A DNA stretch of 64,000 bases, taken from assembly GCA_021780105.1 (NCBI GenBank), contig JAJXZJ010000022.1:57213-121212 (forward strand), written 5' to 3'. Shown in pieces: positions 25,823 to 35,185 of this stretch. The notes under the pieces are model-generated. The model searched no databases. It had not been told where the DNA came from and saw only the letters and a list, made by a program, of their open reading frames with translations. The position numbers and the translations under genes are program-made. This DNA comes from a bacterium. Lineage in GTDB: Bacteria; Verrucomicrobiota; Verrucomicrobiia; Limisphaerales; J093. How positions within the stretch are numbered: the first letter of the stretch is position 1; each line of letters opens with the position of its first letter.

Positions 25823-28800
25823 GTCGCCCCGGTCCTTGGATCGGGGCGCGGATTGAAACATGAAAGGGGCAGCCGCGATTGACCTTGCCCGACAGGTCGC
25901 CCCGGTCCTTGGATCGGGGCGCGGATTGAAACGTTGTAGAAGCCCTCAATCTTGCAGAGCATTCCGGGTCGCCCCGGTCCTTGGATCGGGGCGCGGATTG
26001 AAACGGACTGCGAGGTCAGGCGCGAGTCAATGGACGTGGTGTCGCCCCGGTCCTTGGATCGGGGCGCGGATTGAAACCAAAGTTCCACCCCAGGAACGCG
26101 TCCTGCTCCGTGTCGCCCCGGTCCTTGGATCGGGGCGCGGATTGAAACAACCAGGATCAGATCGGATGCTACTGGAGCCAGCGTCGCCCCGGTCCTTGGA
26201 TCGGGGCGCGGATTGAAACTGATCATCGTGGGGTCGAAGCCCATAGCCGCGCTCGTCGCCCCGGTCCTTGGATCGGGGCGCGGATTGAAACACAGACGCT
26301 GTTTGCATGGGATTGGGTATGGGGGTCGCCCCGGTCCTTGGATCGGGGCGCGGATTGAAACCCAGCAGGACCCATGAATGAATGAGGTTGGAACCGGTCG
26401 CCCCGGTCCTTGGATCGGGGCGCGGATTGAAACAGGCGGCCGGATGGTCCAAGTCGCTCACCCCGGAGTCGCCCCGGTCCTTGGATCGGGGCGCGGATTG
26501 AAACATCATGTCGCAGGCTGTCAGCGGCAAGCCGGAAGAGTCGCCCCGGTCCTTGGATCGGGGCGCGGATTGAAACACCACTACAGCTCGTCGCATCGTG
26601 TCAGCCTCTACGTCGCCCCGGTCCTTGGATCGGGGCGCGGATTGAAACATACGCGGGGTGGCGGGGACAACCTGCCGTCCGGCGGTCGCCCCGGTCCTTG
26701 GATCGGGGCGCGGATTGAAACCAGCCGGATAGCGTGTGATAAGTTTCCGACCGTGTGTCGCCCCGGTCCTTGGATCGGGGCGCGGATTGAAACCGCGACA
26801 TCATGCGCACGCATACGACGTGCGAACGTCGCCCCGGTCCTTGGATCGGGGCGCGGATTGAAACACCCTTACATTGCAGGGGTGGATTTTGCGTGAAGGT
26901 CGCCCCGGTCCTTGGATCGGGGCGCGGATTGAAACACATCATGCGCACGCACAACGGGGAAGAACTTGCAGTCGCCCCGGTCCTTGGATCGGGGCGCGGA
27001 TTGAAACTTTCCGGAGAGATTCCAGCTCTGCGGAACTGGCTGGTCGCCCCGGTCCTTGGATCGGGGCGCGGATTGAAACGGAATAAATGCGCGCCGGGTT
27101 TGACCTCGCCCATTGGTCGCCCCGGTCCTTGGATCGGGGCGCGGATTGAAACGCAATCGAGCGCGTCGAAGCGCAAGTTTCGATGCGTCGCCCCGGTCCT
27201 TGGATCGGGGCGCGGATTGAAACCCCGGTCCAATGTTCACGTTGCCCAGGTTGGATAAGTCGCCCCGGTCCTTGGATCGGGGCGCGGATTGAAACACTTT
27301 TAGGGTTTCGTTCATCTCCTCGCGGTCGAGGTCGCCCCGGTCCTTGGATCGGGGCGCGGATTGAAACATTCGAGGAAAACCCTAAATTAAAGGTCCACAA
27401 CGTCGCCCCGGTCCTTGGATCGGGGCGCGGATTGAAACCCCGCTGGACACCGACACGCTTTACATGCTTGCGTCGCCCCGGTCCTTGGATCGGGGCGCGG
27501 ATTGAAACAAAGAACATACGCTCGACGAGGCGCTCCTTCGCGGTCGCCCCGGTCCTTGGATCGGGGCGCGGATTGAAACCAGGCTTCCTCGCGGGTCAGG
27601 TTCGTGATTTCAAGGTCGCCCCGGTCCTTGGATCGGGGCGCGGATTGAAACTGCGTCTGGTACGCGGTCAACTCCGGCCCGGCCAGCCGGTCGCCCCGGT
27701 CCTTGGATCGGGGCGCGGATTGAAACACGTCCTTCGCCTGTTCGGCCTGCGCCGCCTGGTCGCCCCGGTCCTTGGATCGGGGCGCGGATTGAAACAGCAC
27801 GTCGGCATCGGACAAGGACAGGTCGCGGGGTCGCCCCGGTCCTTGGATCGGGGCGCGGATTGAAACGGCATGAACCACCTGCGCGGAGCCTGATGTCGCA
27901 TGGTCGCCCCGGTCCTTGGATCGGGGCGCGGATTGAAACGAATTGAACGAACACCCATCCACCAGCAAGCACCCAGTCGCCCCGGTCCTTGGATCGGGGC
28001 GCGGATTGAAACTCCTCGCTTACCTCGCCGAAGTGCCGCGAACCTACGTCGCCCCGGTCCTTGGATCGGGGCGCGGATTGAAACCCTATGCTCTCAGTCA
28101 GAGAGCTTATCTTTGCAGAGGTCGCCCCGGTCCTTGGATCGGGGCGCGGATTGAAACTCGTGCCACGCCGGCAGGTGCGCCGCCGTGAAGGGTCGCCCCG
28201 GTCCTTGGATCGGGGCGCGGATTGAAACGGCGGAGGGCAGATCGGGAAGATTCCCGATCCGGGTCGCCCCGGTCCTTGGATCGGGGCGCGGATTGAAACA
28301 GTTCACGAGGTTTGAGGCTTGTGCAATCGCGATGCGTCGCCCCGGTCCTTGGATCGGGGCGCGGATTGAAACTTTCAGTGCGTCAACGGTAAGAACGGTC
28401 TGACCGGAGTCGCCCCGGTCCTTGGATCGGGGCGCGGATTGAAACAGCAGCGTGGCGAGGCCCATGCGCTCGTTGAGCAGTCGCCCCGGTCCTTGGATCG
28501 GGGCGCGGATTGAAACGCTGCTTCGGTGAACATCCTTGCGGAAGCAGTTGAGTCGCCCCGGTCCTTGGATCGGGGCGCGGATTGAAACGGTGGTCATGGT
28601 GTTACCCTCTGGAAATCGTAATGTCGCCCCGGTCCTTGGATCGGGGCGCGGATTGAAACTTCCATGGCGATGTCCTTCAATGTCTTCATTTGTGTCGCCC
28701 CGGTCCTTGGATCGGGGCGCGGATTGAAACGGACTGGCCCTCACCCTGCTTGCCTTCAGCCTCACGTCGCCCCGGTCCTTGGATCGGGGCGCGGATTGAA

Positions 28801-29161
28801 ACGGACTGGCCCTCACCCTGCTCGCCTTCAGCCTCACGTCGCCCCGGTCCTTGGATCGGGGCGCGGATTGAAACTGGTCGGCGGCGCGGACGGCGCGGGG
28901 GGCCCGGGAGTCGCCCCGGTCCTTGGATCGGGGCGCGGATTGAAACCAACATCCCCGGCGACCCGTGGGCGAAAAACGAGGTCGCCCCGGTCCTTGGATC
29001 GGGGCGCGGATTGAAACACGCCGAAGGCGCGCAGACAACGGCCCTTGTAAGGGTCGCCCCGGTCCTCGGATCGGGGCGCGGATTGAAACATCGCTGCGGG
29101 CGGGATGCAAGCCCCGCTCCGGGGGTCGCCCCGGTCCTCGGATCGGGGCGCGGATTGAAAC
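25823..29161 (+). CRISPR. CRISPR array, type I-C, 47 repeats
   Basis: I count 47 repeats of 37 nt, starting GTCGCCCCGG and ending GCGGATTGAAAC, with 46 spacers between them of 32-38 nt (most 34-36). The repeat contains a strong hairpin (CGCCCCG/CGGGGCG with a TCCTTGGA apex) and the ATTGAAAC 3' end, which becomes the 5' handle of the crRNA. The first 45 repeats look uniform; the last two (29053-29089 and 29125-29161) carry T to C at position 15. Spacers at 28731-28765 and 28803-28837 differ by one base, and those at 26794-26827 and 26936-26970 share 16 bases. No spacer target was sought outside the window. Confidence 0.98.
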
Positions 29162-29197
29162 CAATGGCCGGTGCGCTCGTCGCGCTGGCTTTGCTGT

Positions 29198-29225
29198 GTC
29201 GCCCCGATCCGAGGACCGGGGCGAC
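29198..29225 (-). repeat. Terminal inverted half repeat of the array
   Basis: One spacer-length (36 nt) after the last intact repeat. 29200-29225 is an exact reverse complement of the first 26 bases of the variant repeat (with the CTCGG form), and the ATTGAAAC end is missing. It is followed by an A-run. Confidence 0.8.
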
Positions 29226-29565
29226 GCAAAAAAACCGCCCCCCAACGCCCGAACGGGTTTCCCGCCTGTTTCCAAGCCACCGCCGATCGTGCAAGAAGTT
29301 CAAGGGGAACAACATCGGTGATTCATGCGACGACCGCGAGGGCCGCGAAGGAGAAAAAAACCTTGGTTGCCTTCGCTTCCTTCGTCCCCTTCGCGCGCCC
29401 ATGCTTGGCCACAAAGAGGCACAACAGGCACAAAACCAAGTGGTTCGCGCGAAACGGTTTGGTTGCAACCTTGTCGCGCGTGTCCTTTGCGCTTTTTGGT
29501 GGCCGACCCAATCTCTGAATCCCTTTCCGCAAACACCAACTCAACTCACAGGGAAACAAATCGTC
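29226..29565. other. Intergenic stretch after the array
   Basis: 340 bp without a gene. It holds an A-run just after the array, a GAGGGCCGCGAAGGAG segment like that near 820, and a TTGCCTTCGCTTCCTTCG segment that can pair with it. The last 40 bp (AACACCAACTCAACTCACAG) resemble the lead-in of the gene at 981. Confidence 0.5.
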
Positions 29566-30126
29566 ATGGCCAAAGTCAAACTCAGTCCGGCACTCACGAA
29601 AGCCAGCGGCAAGCTGGGCAACGTGGTCTTCCGCCGCTATCATGATGAAGTGGTCATGTCCCCGCGGCCCGACTTTTCCGGCCACACGCCGACGCCGGGG
29701 CAGGCGGCCCAGCAACAACGCTTTAAGCTGGCCGCGCTCTATGGCAAGGCGGTGCTGGCCGATCCGGTCAAGAAGGCGGTCTATGAGACCAAGGCTCAAG
29801 CCAGGGGCATTCCAGCGTTTGCCCTGACGGTGGCCGACTTTCTGCACGCGCCGGCGGTGGAGGAGATTGACCTCTCCGGCTACACGGGCAAGGCCGGAGA
29901 AACGATCCGGATCACGGCCAGTGACGACTTTGAGGTGGCCGGGGTGGAGGTGGGCATTACGGCCGCGGACGGCACGGTGTTGGAGCAGGGTCCGGCCACG
30001 GCCAACGATGGTGTCTGGAACTATGTGACCACCACCGCCCTGCCGGACGGCCAGCAGGTGACGATCGAAGTCACAGCCACCGACCGGCCGGGGCACAAGA
30101 CGAGCAAGATGCAGACCAAAGGATGA
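29566..30126 (+). CDS. Conserved verrucomicrobial protein of unknown function
   Basis: 186 residues from ATG 29566. The N-terminal half (MAKVKLSPALTKASGKLGN, VVFRRYHDEVVMSPRPDF, then QQQRFKLAALYGKAVLADP) is a basic alpha-helical domain that I recall as a recurring verrucomicrobial family without known function. The second half (residues 105-185) is a beta-sandwich-like segment with IRITASDDFEVAGVEVGI and TIEVTATDRPGH, like a bacterial Ig-type fold. There is no signal peptide. It lies just downstream of the CRISPR array but on present evidence is not a cas gene. Confidence 0.7.
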   Translation: MAKVKLSPALTKASGKLGNVVFRRYHDEVVMSPRPDFSGHTPTPGQAAQQQRFKLAALYGKAVLADPVKKAVYETKAQARGIPAFALTVADFLHAPAVEEIDLSGYTGKAGETIRITASDDFEVAGVEVGITAADGTVLEQGPATANDGVWNYVTTTALPDGQQVTIEVTATDRPGHKTSKMQTKG

Positions 30127-30340
30127 ACTACACCGGCCATCGTGTTTAGCGTTTCCATTCCCAGGGAAGCCATGATGGGGCCTCACCCTCCGCTTCCATA
30201 AACATGCCCCTTCATTTGCCTCGATTTTGTGCGGCCTGTGGCTGTGGTCTCTGTCTGCAAGCTGCAACCCTCATTGACGATGACACACTCTCCGGTGGGC
30301 AAGCACCGTCAGAAGCCGGACGGGAACACCCAAGCATCCT

Positions 30341-30961
30341 GTGGGCGTGGCTGTCGTTGACCGTGATGAGCGCACCTTGAAAATCGTGGATCCCATCTTC
30401 CGCGCTTCGTCAGAATTCCATTGTCGCGGCTTTTTTACCACAGCGGCGGCGGCAGTTCAGAACATTCCTCATCTTGATGTCCAGATTCTCCTGGTGGAAA
30501 TGTCCCTTCCGGATGTCTGTGGCCTTCGATGCGCGCGGGAACTGCTCGCCCAACGTCCCCAATTGAAAACAGTCATCACCACCAGCCTGCGCGACGCAAT
30601 GCTGATCAGGTTCGCGCTCACCGCGGGCATCAGCAACTGGCTGGTCAAACCTCTCCGCGTTGGCCAGTGTCTCGCGACATTGCGACTGAATGCCGGCACG
30701 GACGATGGAAAGCCCCTGACACTCCTGCCTGGCACCGGCCAGAAAGGGCAGGCATCCAGACCCGCCCGACTTCTGCTAACAACGCGGGAAGAACAGGTCA
30801 TGGCCGGGCTGGCCGAAGGGTTGCTCTACAAGGAGGTGGCCGACCGGTTGCAACTGAGCCATGCGGCCGTGAAACGGCTCCAGCATCACGCATTCCTGAA
30901 GCTTCAGGCGCACAATCGGACAGAAGCCGTCAATTCCTGGCGCGAGAAATGCTGTTTCTGA
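30341..30961 (+). CDS. LuxR/NarL-type response regulator with altered phosphosite
   Basis: 206 residues from GTG 30341 (GTG 30347 is possible). The receiver half keeps the acidic pair (VVDRDE), the Thr/Ser (VITTS) and the Lys (WLVKPLRV), but the usual phospho-acceptor Asp is Glu53 ([12 protein letters not shown]). The C-terminal half is a LuxR-type helix-turn-helix: [40 protein letters not shown]. Glu here often mimics the phosphorylated state, so it may be constitutively active or governed by its amount. No kinase is adjacent. It precedes the pseudopilin-like gene. Confidence 0.8.
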   Translation: MGVAVVDRDERTLKIVDPIFRASSEFHCRGFFTTAAAAVQNIPHLDVQILLVEMSLPDVCGLRCARELLAQRPQLKTVITTSLRDAMLIRFALTAGISNWLVKPLRVGQCLATLRLNAGTDDGKPLTLLPGTGQKGQASRPARLLLTTREEQVMAGLAEGLLYKEVADRLQLSHAAVKRLQHHAFLKLQAHNRTEAVNSWREKCCF

Positions 30962-31241
30962 TGGCGTCCTTGTTATGAACTTCGCTGACCGGCAGCTTTC
31001 GGCGGCAACCCCGCGCAGGGCACGAGGTGCTTCATCATTCTTCTCACTCACGGCCACCTCTGGCAGCCATCCGACGGCGGGTAATGGGAGGGAGAGAACG
31101 CGTCGCGCGTGCCGCGGCCGGCCTCGCGCCGGGCACTTCTGCATGAGATGGGATGGAACCGGCCACAACTGCCGGTCTGGCGAGGACCCGTTGGCGCGAC
31201 GCCGACGGGAGCAGCCGGGACGGCCGCGCGATCTCCGCGAG

Positions 31242-31246
31242 AAAGG
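31242..31246 (+). promoter_or_regulatory. Ribosome binding site deciding a TTG start
   Basis: AAAGG seven bases before TTG 31254. It favours this start over ATG 30975 or ATG 31143, which would put 50-100 arginine-rich residues before the prepilin cleavage site. Confidence 0.5.
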
Positions 31247-31253
31247 TGGGGAG

Positions 31254-32165
31254 TTGATTCCCCAACTGAAATCCGAAATCCCCCATCCGAATTTCAAGAC
31301 GGCCGCCTTCACCCTCATCGAGTTGCTGGTGGTGATTGCGATTATCGCCATCCTGGCGGCGTTGCTGCAGCCGGCGCTTCAACGGGCCAAAGTGGCAGCG
31401 GACGCGGCGGTGTGCCGAAACAACCTGCACCAGTGGGGTCTGGGTTTGCAAATGTATGTGAACGATTACCATTATTACCCGGCTTACCAGATGAGTGAGG
31501 TAGATTACGGGCCCTCGGTGTATTGGCACCAGCGCTTGACCCCTTATACTGGCTGCAAGTGGGTTAATTGGGCTGACGGGACAGCCGCTTCAGTTCATTA
31601 CCCACAAGGCATCCAAGTGTGCCCGAGTTACGCCAAGTTCAGGGGACAGCTCACCGTCGGTGCTGAGGGCAGCTATGGATATAACAGCAGTGGAATTTCC
31701 TCGGTGAAGTACCAGTTGAATCACCACTTTCTGGGCTTGGGCGGGGATCTGCAAAAACCCGGAGCAACGTGGGGAGTTCCAATCAACCCCGAAGACCTTC
31801 GCCTGATAAGCGAGAGTGAAGTGGTTCATCCCAGCGACATGTTCGCCATGGGCGATGCCCCCTTGACAATTACGTCTGGGGACCCGAACATGCCGCTGAA
31901 TCCACTGAACTCTCCCCCGGTCCTGGGTTACGCCGACCTGTGCGCAATTCAAGTAACGACGCATCTGGACATGACCGGTATACCTGATTCCCAGACACCC
32001 TTTTACAAAGCCAACGAGGCTTGGGAAATCAGACGGCACGGCGGGCGGTGGATGATGGTGTTTTGCGATGGCCACACCGAGAGCCTCAAGCTCAAGGCCG
32101 TGGCCGACTGGCATCAGGACCAGGTCGGTCAACGCTGGAACCGGGACCATCTCGCGCACTGGTGA
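31254..32165 (+). CDS. Prepilin-type N-methylation/pseudopilin-like secreted protein
   Basis: 303 residues from TTG 31254. The short leader is followed by the class III cleavage motif and transmembrane helix ([20 protein letters not shown]) and then [20 protein letters not shown]. This N-terminus, a following beta-rich globular domain and a C-terminal [19 protein letters not shown] segment (the DGH of DUF1559-like proteins) define a large family in Verrucomicrobiota, Planctomycetota and Lentisphaerota. The role is unknown but it is thought to be exported by a type II or type IV pilus-like machine. The leader peptide [15 protein letters not shown] is encoded by an AT-rich element of the same type as those in the cas operon. 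Confidence 0.85.
   Translation: MIPQLKSEIPHPNFKTAAFTLIELLVVIAIIAILAALLQPALQRAKVAADAAVCRNNLHQWGLGLQMYVNDYHYYPAYQMSEVDYGPSVYWHQRLTPYTGCKWVNWADGTAASVHYPQGIQVCPSYAKFRGQLTVGAEGSYGYNSSGISSVKYQLNHHFLGLGGDLQKPGATWGVPINPEDLRLISESEVVHPSDMFAMGDAPLTITSGDPNMPLNPLNSPPVLGYADLCAIQVTTHLDMTGIPDSQTPFYKANEAWEIRRHGGRWMMVFCDGHTESLKLKAVADWHQDQVGQRWNRDHLAHW
31264..31298. repeat. AT-rich element in the pseudopilin leader
   Basis: AACTGAAATCCGAAATCCC then CCATCCGAATTTCAAG. It is related to the elements at 21.9-24.2 kb and encodes the leader peptide of the pseudopilin-like protein. Confidence 0.45.
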
Positions 32166-32211
32166 AGACATCACTCTGGTCAGCGAAATGATTTATCTAA
32201 AAGGACAATCC

Positions 32212-34257
32212 ATGACAAAAAGCATGTTCGGTTTGCTGGGTGGTTGGTTGGTGACGGCGCAACTGCTGGCAGGGGGAACGGATCCATTGGACCAGTGGCA
32301 ATGGCGGAATCCCCTGCCCAATGGCAACGCGCTTTCGGGTCTGACTTTCGCCAATGGCCAGTTTCTGGCGACGAGTGGAAGTTTAGTGGCCAATTCGCCG
32401 GACGGGATCACTTGGACTACGCACAACTGCGGACCAGTGGATACGCTCGGAACGACGTACGGGCTGGCGAGCATCGCCTATGGGAACGGGACGTTCGTAG
32501 CCGTAGGTCTTGGCAACACACCAGGTATAGACGGATCATTTGGCGTGGTATTTACTTCCACCGACGGCATCCATTGGGCCTCGCAGCCCGCGCCAGCGGG
32601 TCTGGCCGATTTTACGAGTGTCGTTTATGGGAATGGCCAGTTCGTGGCGGCGGCTGACAGCACGGGATTGGATCCAAACGTGGGCGGATACATTCTCACC
32701 TCGCCGGATGGAGTTCGGTGGGCGGCGGTGTTCATCCAGGCTGGCATAGACTGTCTGCACGGCACCGTTTCTTATGCCAATGGCGAGTTCTTTCTCCCGG
32801 CACCTACCCCTTGGACAATGACGGGAACACTCTACACCTCGCCCGATGGCGTCAACTGGACCTATGAATACATGCAACCTTGGTTCGGGCAAAGCGGTGT
32901 CGCCTTTGGGAATGGTAGATACGTGCTCGCGGGCGGAGGCGCATTGTTGACTTCGACGGACGGGGTGACTTGGACCAACGGTCTATCTACGTCATCGAGC
33001 ACGACGGCGACGAGCGTGACTTATGGCGAAGGCCTGTTTGTGGTTGTAGCCAGTGATGGGAAGATTCTGACCTCCTCCGATGCGCAGAAATGGACCCGCC
33101 GCACTTCAGGCACTAGTCAGTCGCTGGGGCGGGTCGCCGATGGCAATGGTGTGTTTGTGGCTGCGAGTTCCAGCGGTGCTCTGGTGGTTTCGACCAACGG
33201 TATGAACTGGCAGGACCTGAATTCAAGCCTCACGACGGATTCGCTCAGTGCTGTTGGTTACAGCGGTGGCCGGTTTGTCGCGGTCGGATTCGGTGGCGTG
33301 CTGCTTGGCTCACCGGATGGCAGTCATTGGACCAACGGAGTCTCCGGGACCGTCCAGACATTTCACTCCTTGGCTGTGGGCGGAGATACGTGGGTCGCCG
33401 TAGGCTCCGGCGGGGTAATTGTGAGTTCGGCCGATGGTGTGAACTGGGCGGCGGCCAATTCTGGAACCACCAGCTCTCTTAGGGATGTCACGTATGGCCA
33501 GGGGACGTTTGTGGCGGTGGGTGATCAAGGAACCCTCCTGACCTCTGCTAACGGGACCAACTGGGTTAGCGGCGATACCGGCATCAACGATTCGCTTGAC
33601 AGCATTGCCTGCGGAAACGGGACGTTTGTGGCGAGCGGCGCGAGTGGCGAGGTGGCGGTCTCAAGCAACGGCGTGGACTGGAATCAGAGCAACACTGGAT
33701 TGAACCAAGGTTTTTATGGCATGGCGTGGGGCAACGGGGTGTTTGTAGGGATAAGTGGCACCAACGGAATTCTGCTTTCGGTCAACGGCCTGGACTGGAA
33801 CCAGGTTGCGACCGGCTCTGAACTTTCCTGGCTTCGCCGTGTCAGCTTTGGTCACGGGACTTTTGTCGCCGTGGGCAGCAACGGGGCGATGGCCACTTCG
33901 ACCAACGGCGTGGACTGGATTAGCCGCAATTCAGGGACAGGAAATGCTCTGGTGGGAGTAGCCTACGGCAACGGAACCTTTGTCACGGTGGGCGACAGCG
34001 GGACGATTCTGCAATCCGGCCAGCTTGCCGGGACGCTGCTCACGCTGGGGCCGGTCACGCCCATGCCCGGCGGGGTGATGTCGGTCACGATCAACGGCGC
34101 GTTGGGAGACACATGGCAACTCCAAGCCTCGACCAATCTGGTGAACTGGGTGCCGCTGGCCACCGTGACGATCACCAACGTGCCCATGCAATTTCTGGAC
34201 GAGGGCGCGGCCAATCTCCCGCGGCGCCTTTACCGCGGCGTGGGCAGCGGTGATTGA
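32212..34257 (+). CDS. Secreted beta-propeller-like repeat protein
   Basis: 681 residues from ATG 32212, with ribosome binding site AAAAGGA seven bases upstream and a signal peptide (FGLLGGWLVTAQLLAGG). More than a dozen repeats of about 42 residues follow, each with a core like GNGTFVAVGxxGxxxxSxDGxxW, the BNR/sialidase-propeller-like pattern. It ends with the module WQLQASTNLVNWVPLATVTITN...RLYRGVG. It is probably extracellular; the ligand is unknown. 46 bp separate it from the pseudopilin-like gene, so they may be co-transcribed. Confidence 0.8.
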   Translation: MTKSMFGLLGGWLVTAQLLAGGTDPLDQWQWRNPLPNGNALSGLTFANGQFLATSGSLVANSPDGITWTTHNCGPVDTLGTTYGLASIAYGNGTFVAVGLGNTPGIDGSFGVVFTSTDGIHWASQPAPAGLADFTSVVYGNGQFVAAADSTGLDPNVGGYILTSPDGVRWAAVFIQAGIDCLHGTVSYANGEFFLPAPTPWTMTGTLYTSPDGVNWTYEYMQPWFGQSGVAFGNGRYVLAGGGALLTSTDGVTWTNGLSTSSSTTATSVTYGEGLFVVVASDGKILTSSDAQKWTRRTSGTSQSLGRVADGNGVFVAASSSGALVVSTNGMNWQDLNSSLTTDSLSAVGYSGGRFVAVGFGGVLLGSPDGSHWTNGVSGTVQTFHSLAVGGDTWVAVGSGGVIVSSADGVNWAAANSGTTSSLRDVTYGQGTFVAVGDQGTLLTSANGTNWVSGDTGINDSLDSIACGNGTFVASGASGEVAVSSNGVDWNQSNTGLNQGFYGMAWGNGVFVGISGTNGILLSVNGLDWNQVATGSELSWLRRVSFGHGTFVAVGSNGAMATSTNGVDWISRNSGTGNALVGVAYGNGTFVTVGDSGTILQSGQLAGTLLTLGPVTPMPGGVMSVTINGALGDTWQLQASTNLVNWVPLATVTITNVPMQFLDEGAANLPRRLYRGVGSGD

Positions 34258-34559
34258 AAGAGGTGAGTCGCGCGCGGCGTGCCCGACGCGGTGCCAGTCG
34301 CGATACGCATGACGCGTGCGCTCCCCAAACCAGACCGCATCGTCCCCGCGTAGCACGCGGTGGCTTGTGGGTGCCACTCTTTCGCCCGGCTGGTAGCCGG
34401 GCGCAACGGGCTGTTAGCCAATTCCACGCAAGCCTATTAAGACGGCAAATCGTGCCAGTTGGGCGCGGGCTGCTCTGGAACTTCGCCTTCTACCGCTGGT
34501 GGGTGTTCCGTAATAACCGCGCGGCGTATCAGCGCGTCGCAACCTGAGCGCGGCGCAGT
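34258..34559. other. Intergenic stretch with hairpin
   Basis: 302 bp between convergent genes, without a coding signal. It contains the perfect hairpin at 34384-34402 and GC-rich sequence otherwise. Confidence 0.5.
34384..34402. terminator. Perfect hairpin between convergent genes
   Basis: GCCCGGCT, loop GGT, AGCCGGGC: an 8-bp perfect stem. It has no T-run, so it may act as a Rho-independent-like stop only weakly, or be a REP-like unit. Confidence 0.35.
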
Positions 34560-35012
34560 TCAGACATCAATCACCGGCCCGCCCCCGTCGTCGCGCGGCG
34601 GGTTGGGCGGATGGCGGCGGACACGGCGAAAGCGCACCTGGCTGCCGCCGGTGCCCAGCAGCGAGTTCGCGATCACCGAGACGATGCTGATGACCAGCGA
34701 ACCCCAGAACGCCGACCAGAAAGAGGCGACGTGAAAGCTCTTCACCAACTGCCCGACGAGGTAAAGCAGGCCCGCGTTGATGAACAGGAGGAACAGACCG
34801 AGGCTGAACACCAGCAACGGGAGGGACAACAGCATTAGGATCGGCCGCAGAAACGCGTTCAACACGCCGAGCAGCAGGGACGCCATGAACAGGCTGGTGA
34901 GCGTGTCGTAGTCAATCCCGCGGACCACATTCGCCGCGACCAGCACCGCCACGGTGGTGATGGCCCAGCGCTGGAAAAAGGCCAGCGCCACGCTGCGATC
35001 CGGGCCGTTCAT
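34560..35012 (-). CDS. Membrane protein of the phage-holin superfamily IV type (YvlD/DUF360-like)
   Basis: 150 residues from 35012 (MNGPDRSVALAFFQRW). Four hydrophobic helices: WAITTVAVLVAANVV, SLFMASLLLGVLNAFLRPIL, LPLLVFSLGLFLLFINAGLLYLVG and FWSAFWGSLVISIVSVIAN. The NAFLRPILMLLSLPL motif between the second and third is typical of the family. It ends in a Pro/Arg-rich tail. The role is unknown; family members are often stress-linked. Confidence 0.8.
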   Translation of the reverse strand: MNGPDRSVALAFFQRWAITTVAVLVAANVVRGIDYDTLTSLFMASLLLGVLNAFLRPILMLLSLPLLVFSLGLFLLFINAGLLYLVGQLVKSFHVASFWSAFWGSLVISIVSVIANSLLGTGGSQVRFRRVRRHPPNPPRDDGGGPVIDV

Positions 35013-35185
35013 GGCCGGCGCCGCCGCGTCACGGCGGAAACGCAAAGTTGAAACGTCTGCACCCCCGAACTCTCCATCCGCCAATTACCGAACTCAAGTT
35101 TGCTTTGGGCGGCAGCGGCGCGGACGCGACGCCATTGCCGGCCTTCGCCCTTGCCAGCCGGCAGATCGTTTTGCATGGTCAGGTC

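Noticed and set aside
25860..29280. Long frames on both strands across the CRISPR array, with repeats such as FNPRPDPRTGAT, VSIRAPIQGPGR and RPGPWIGARIET
   Set aside because: They are translations of the 37-nt repeat in different frames. They have no start context and the repeat period explains them fully.
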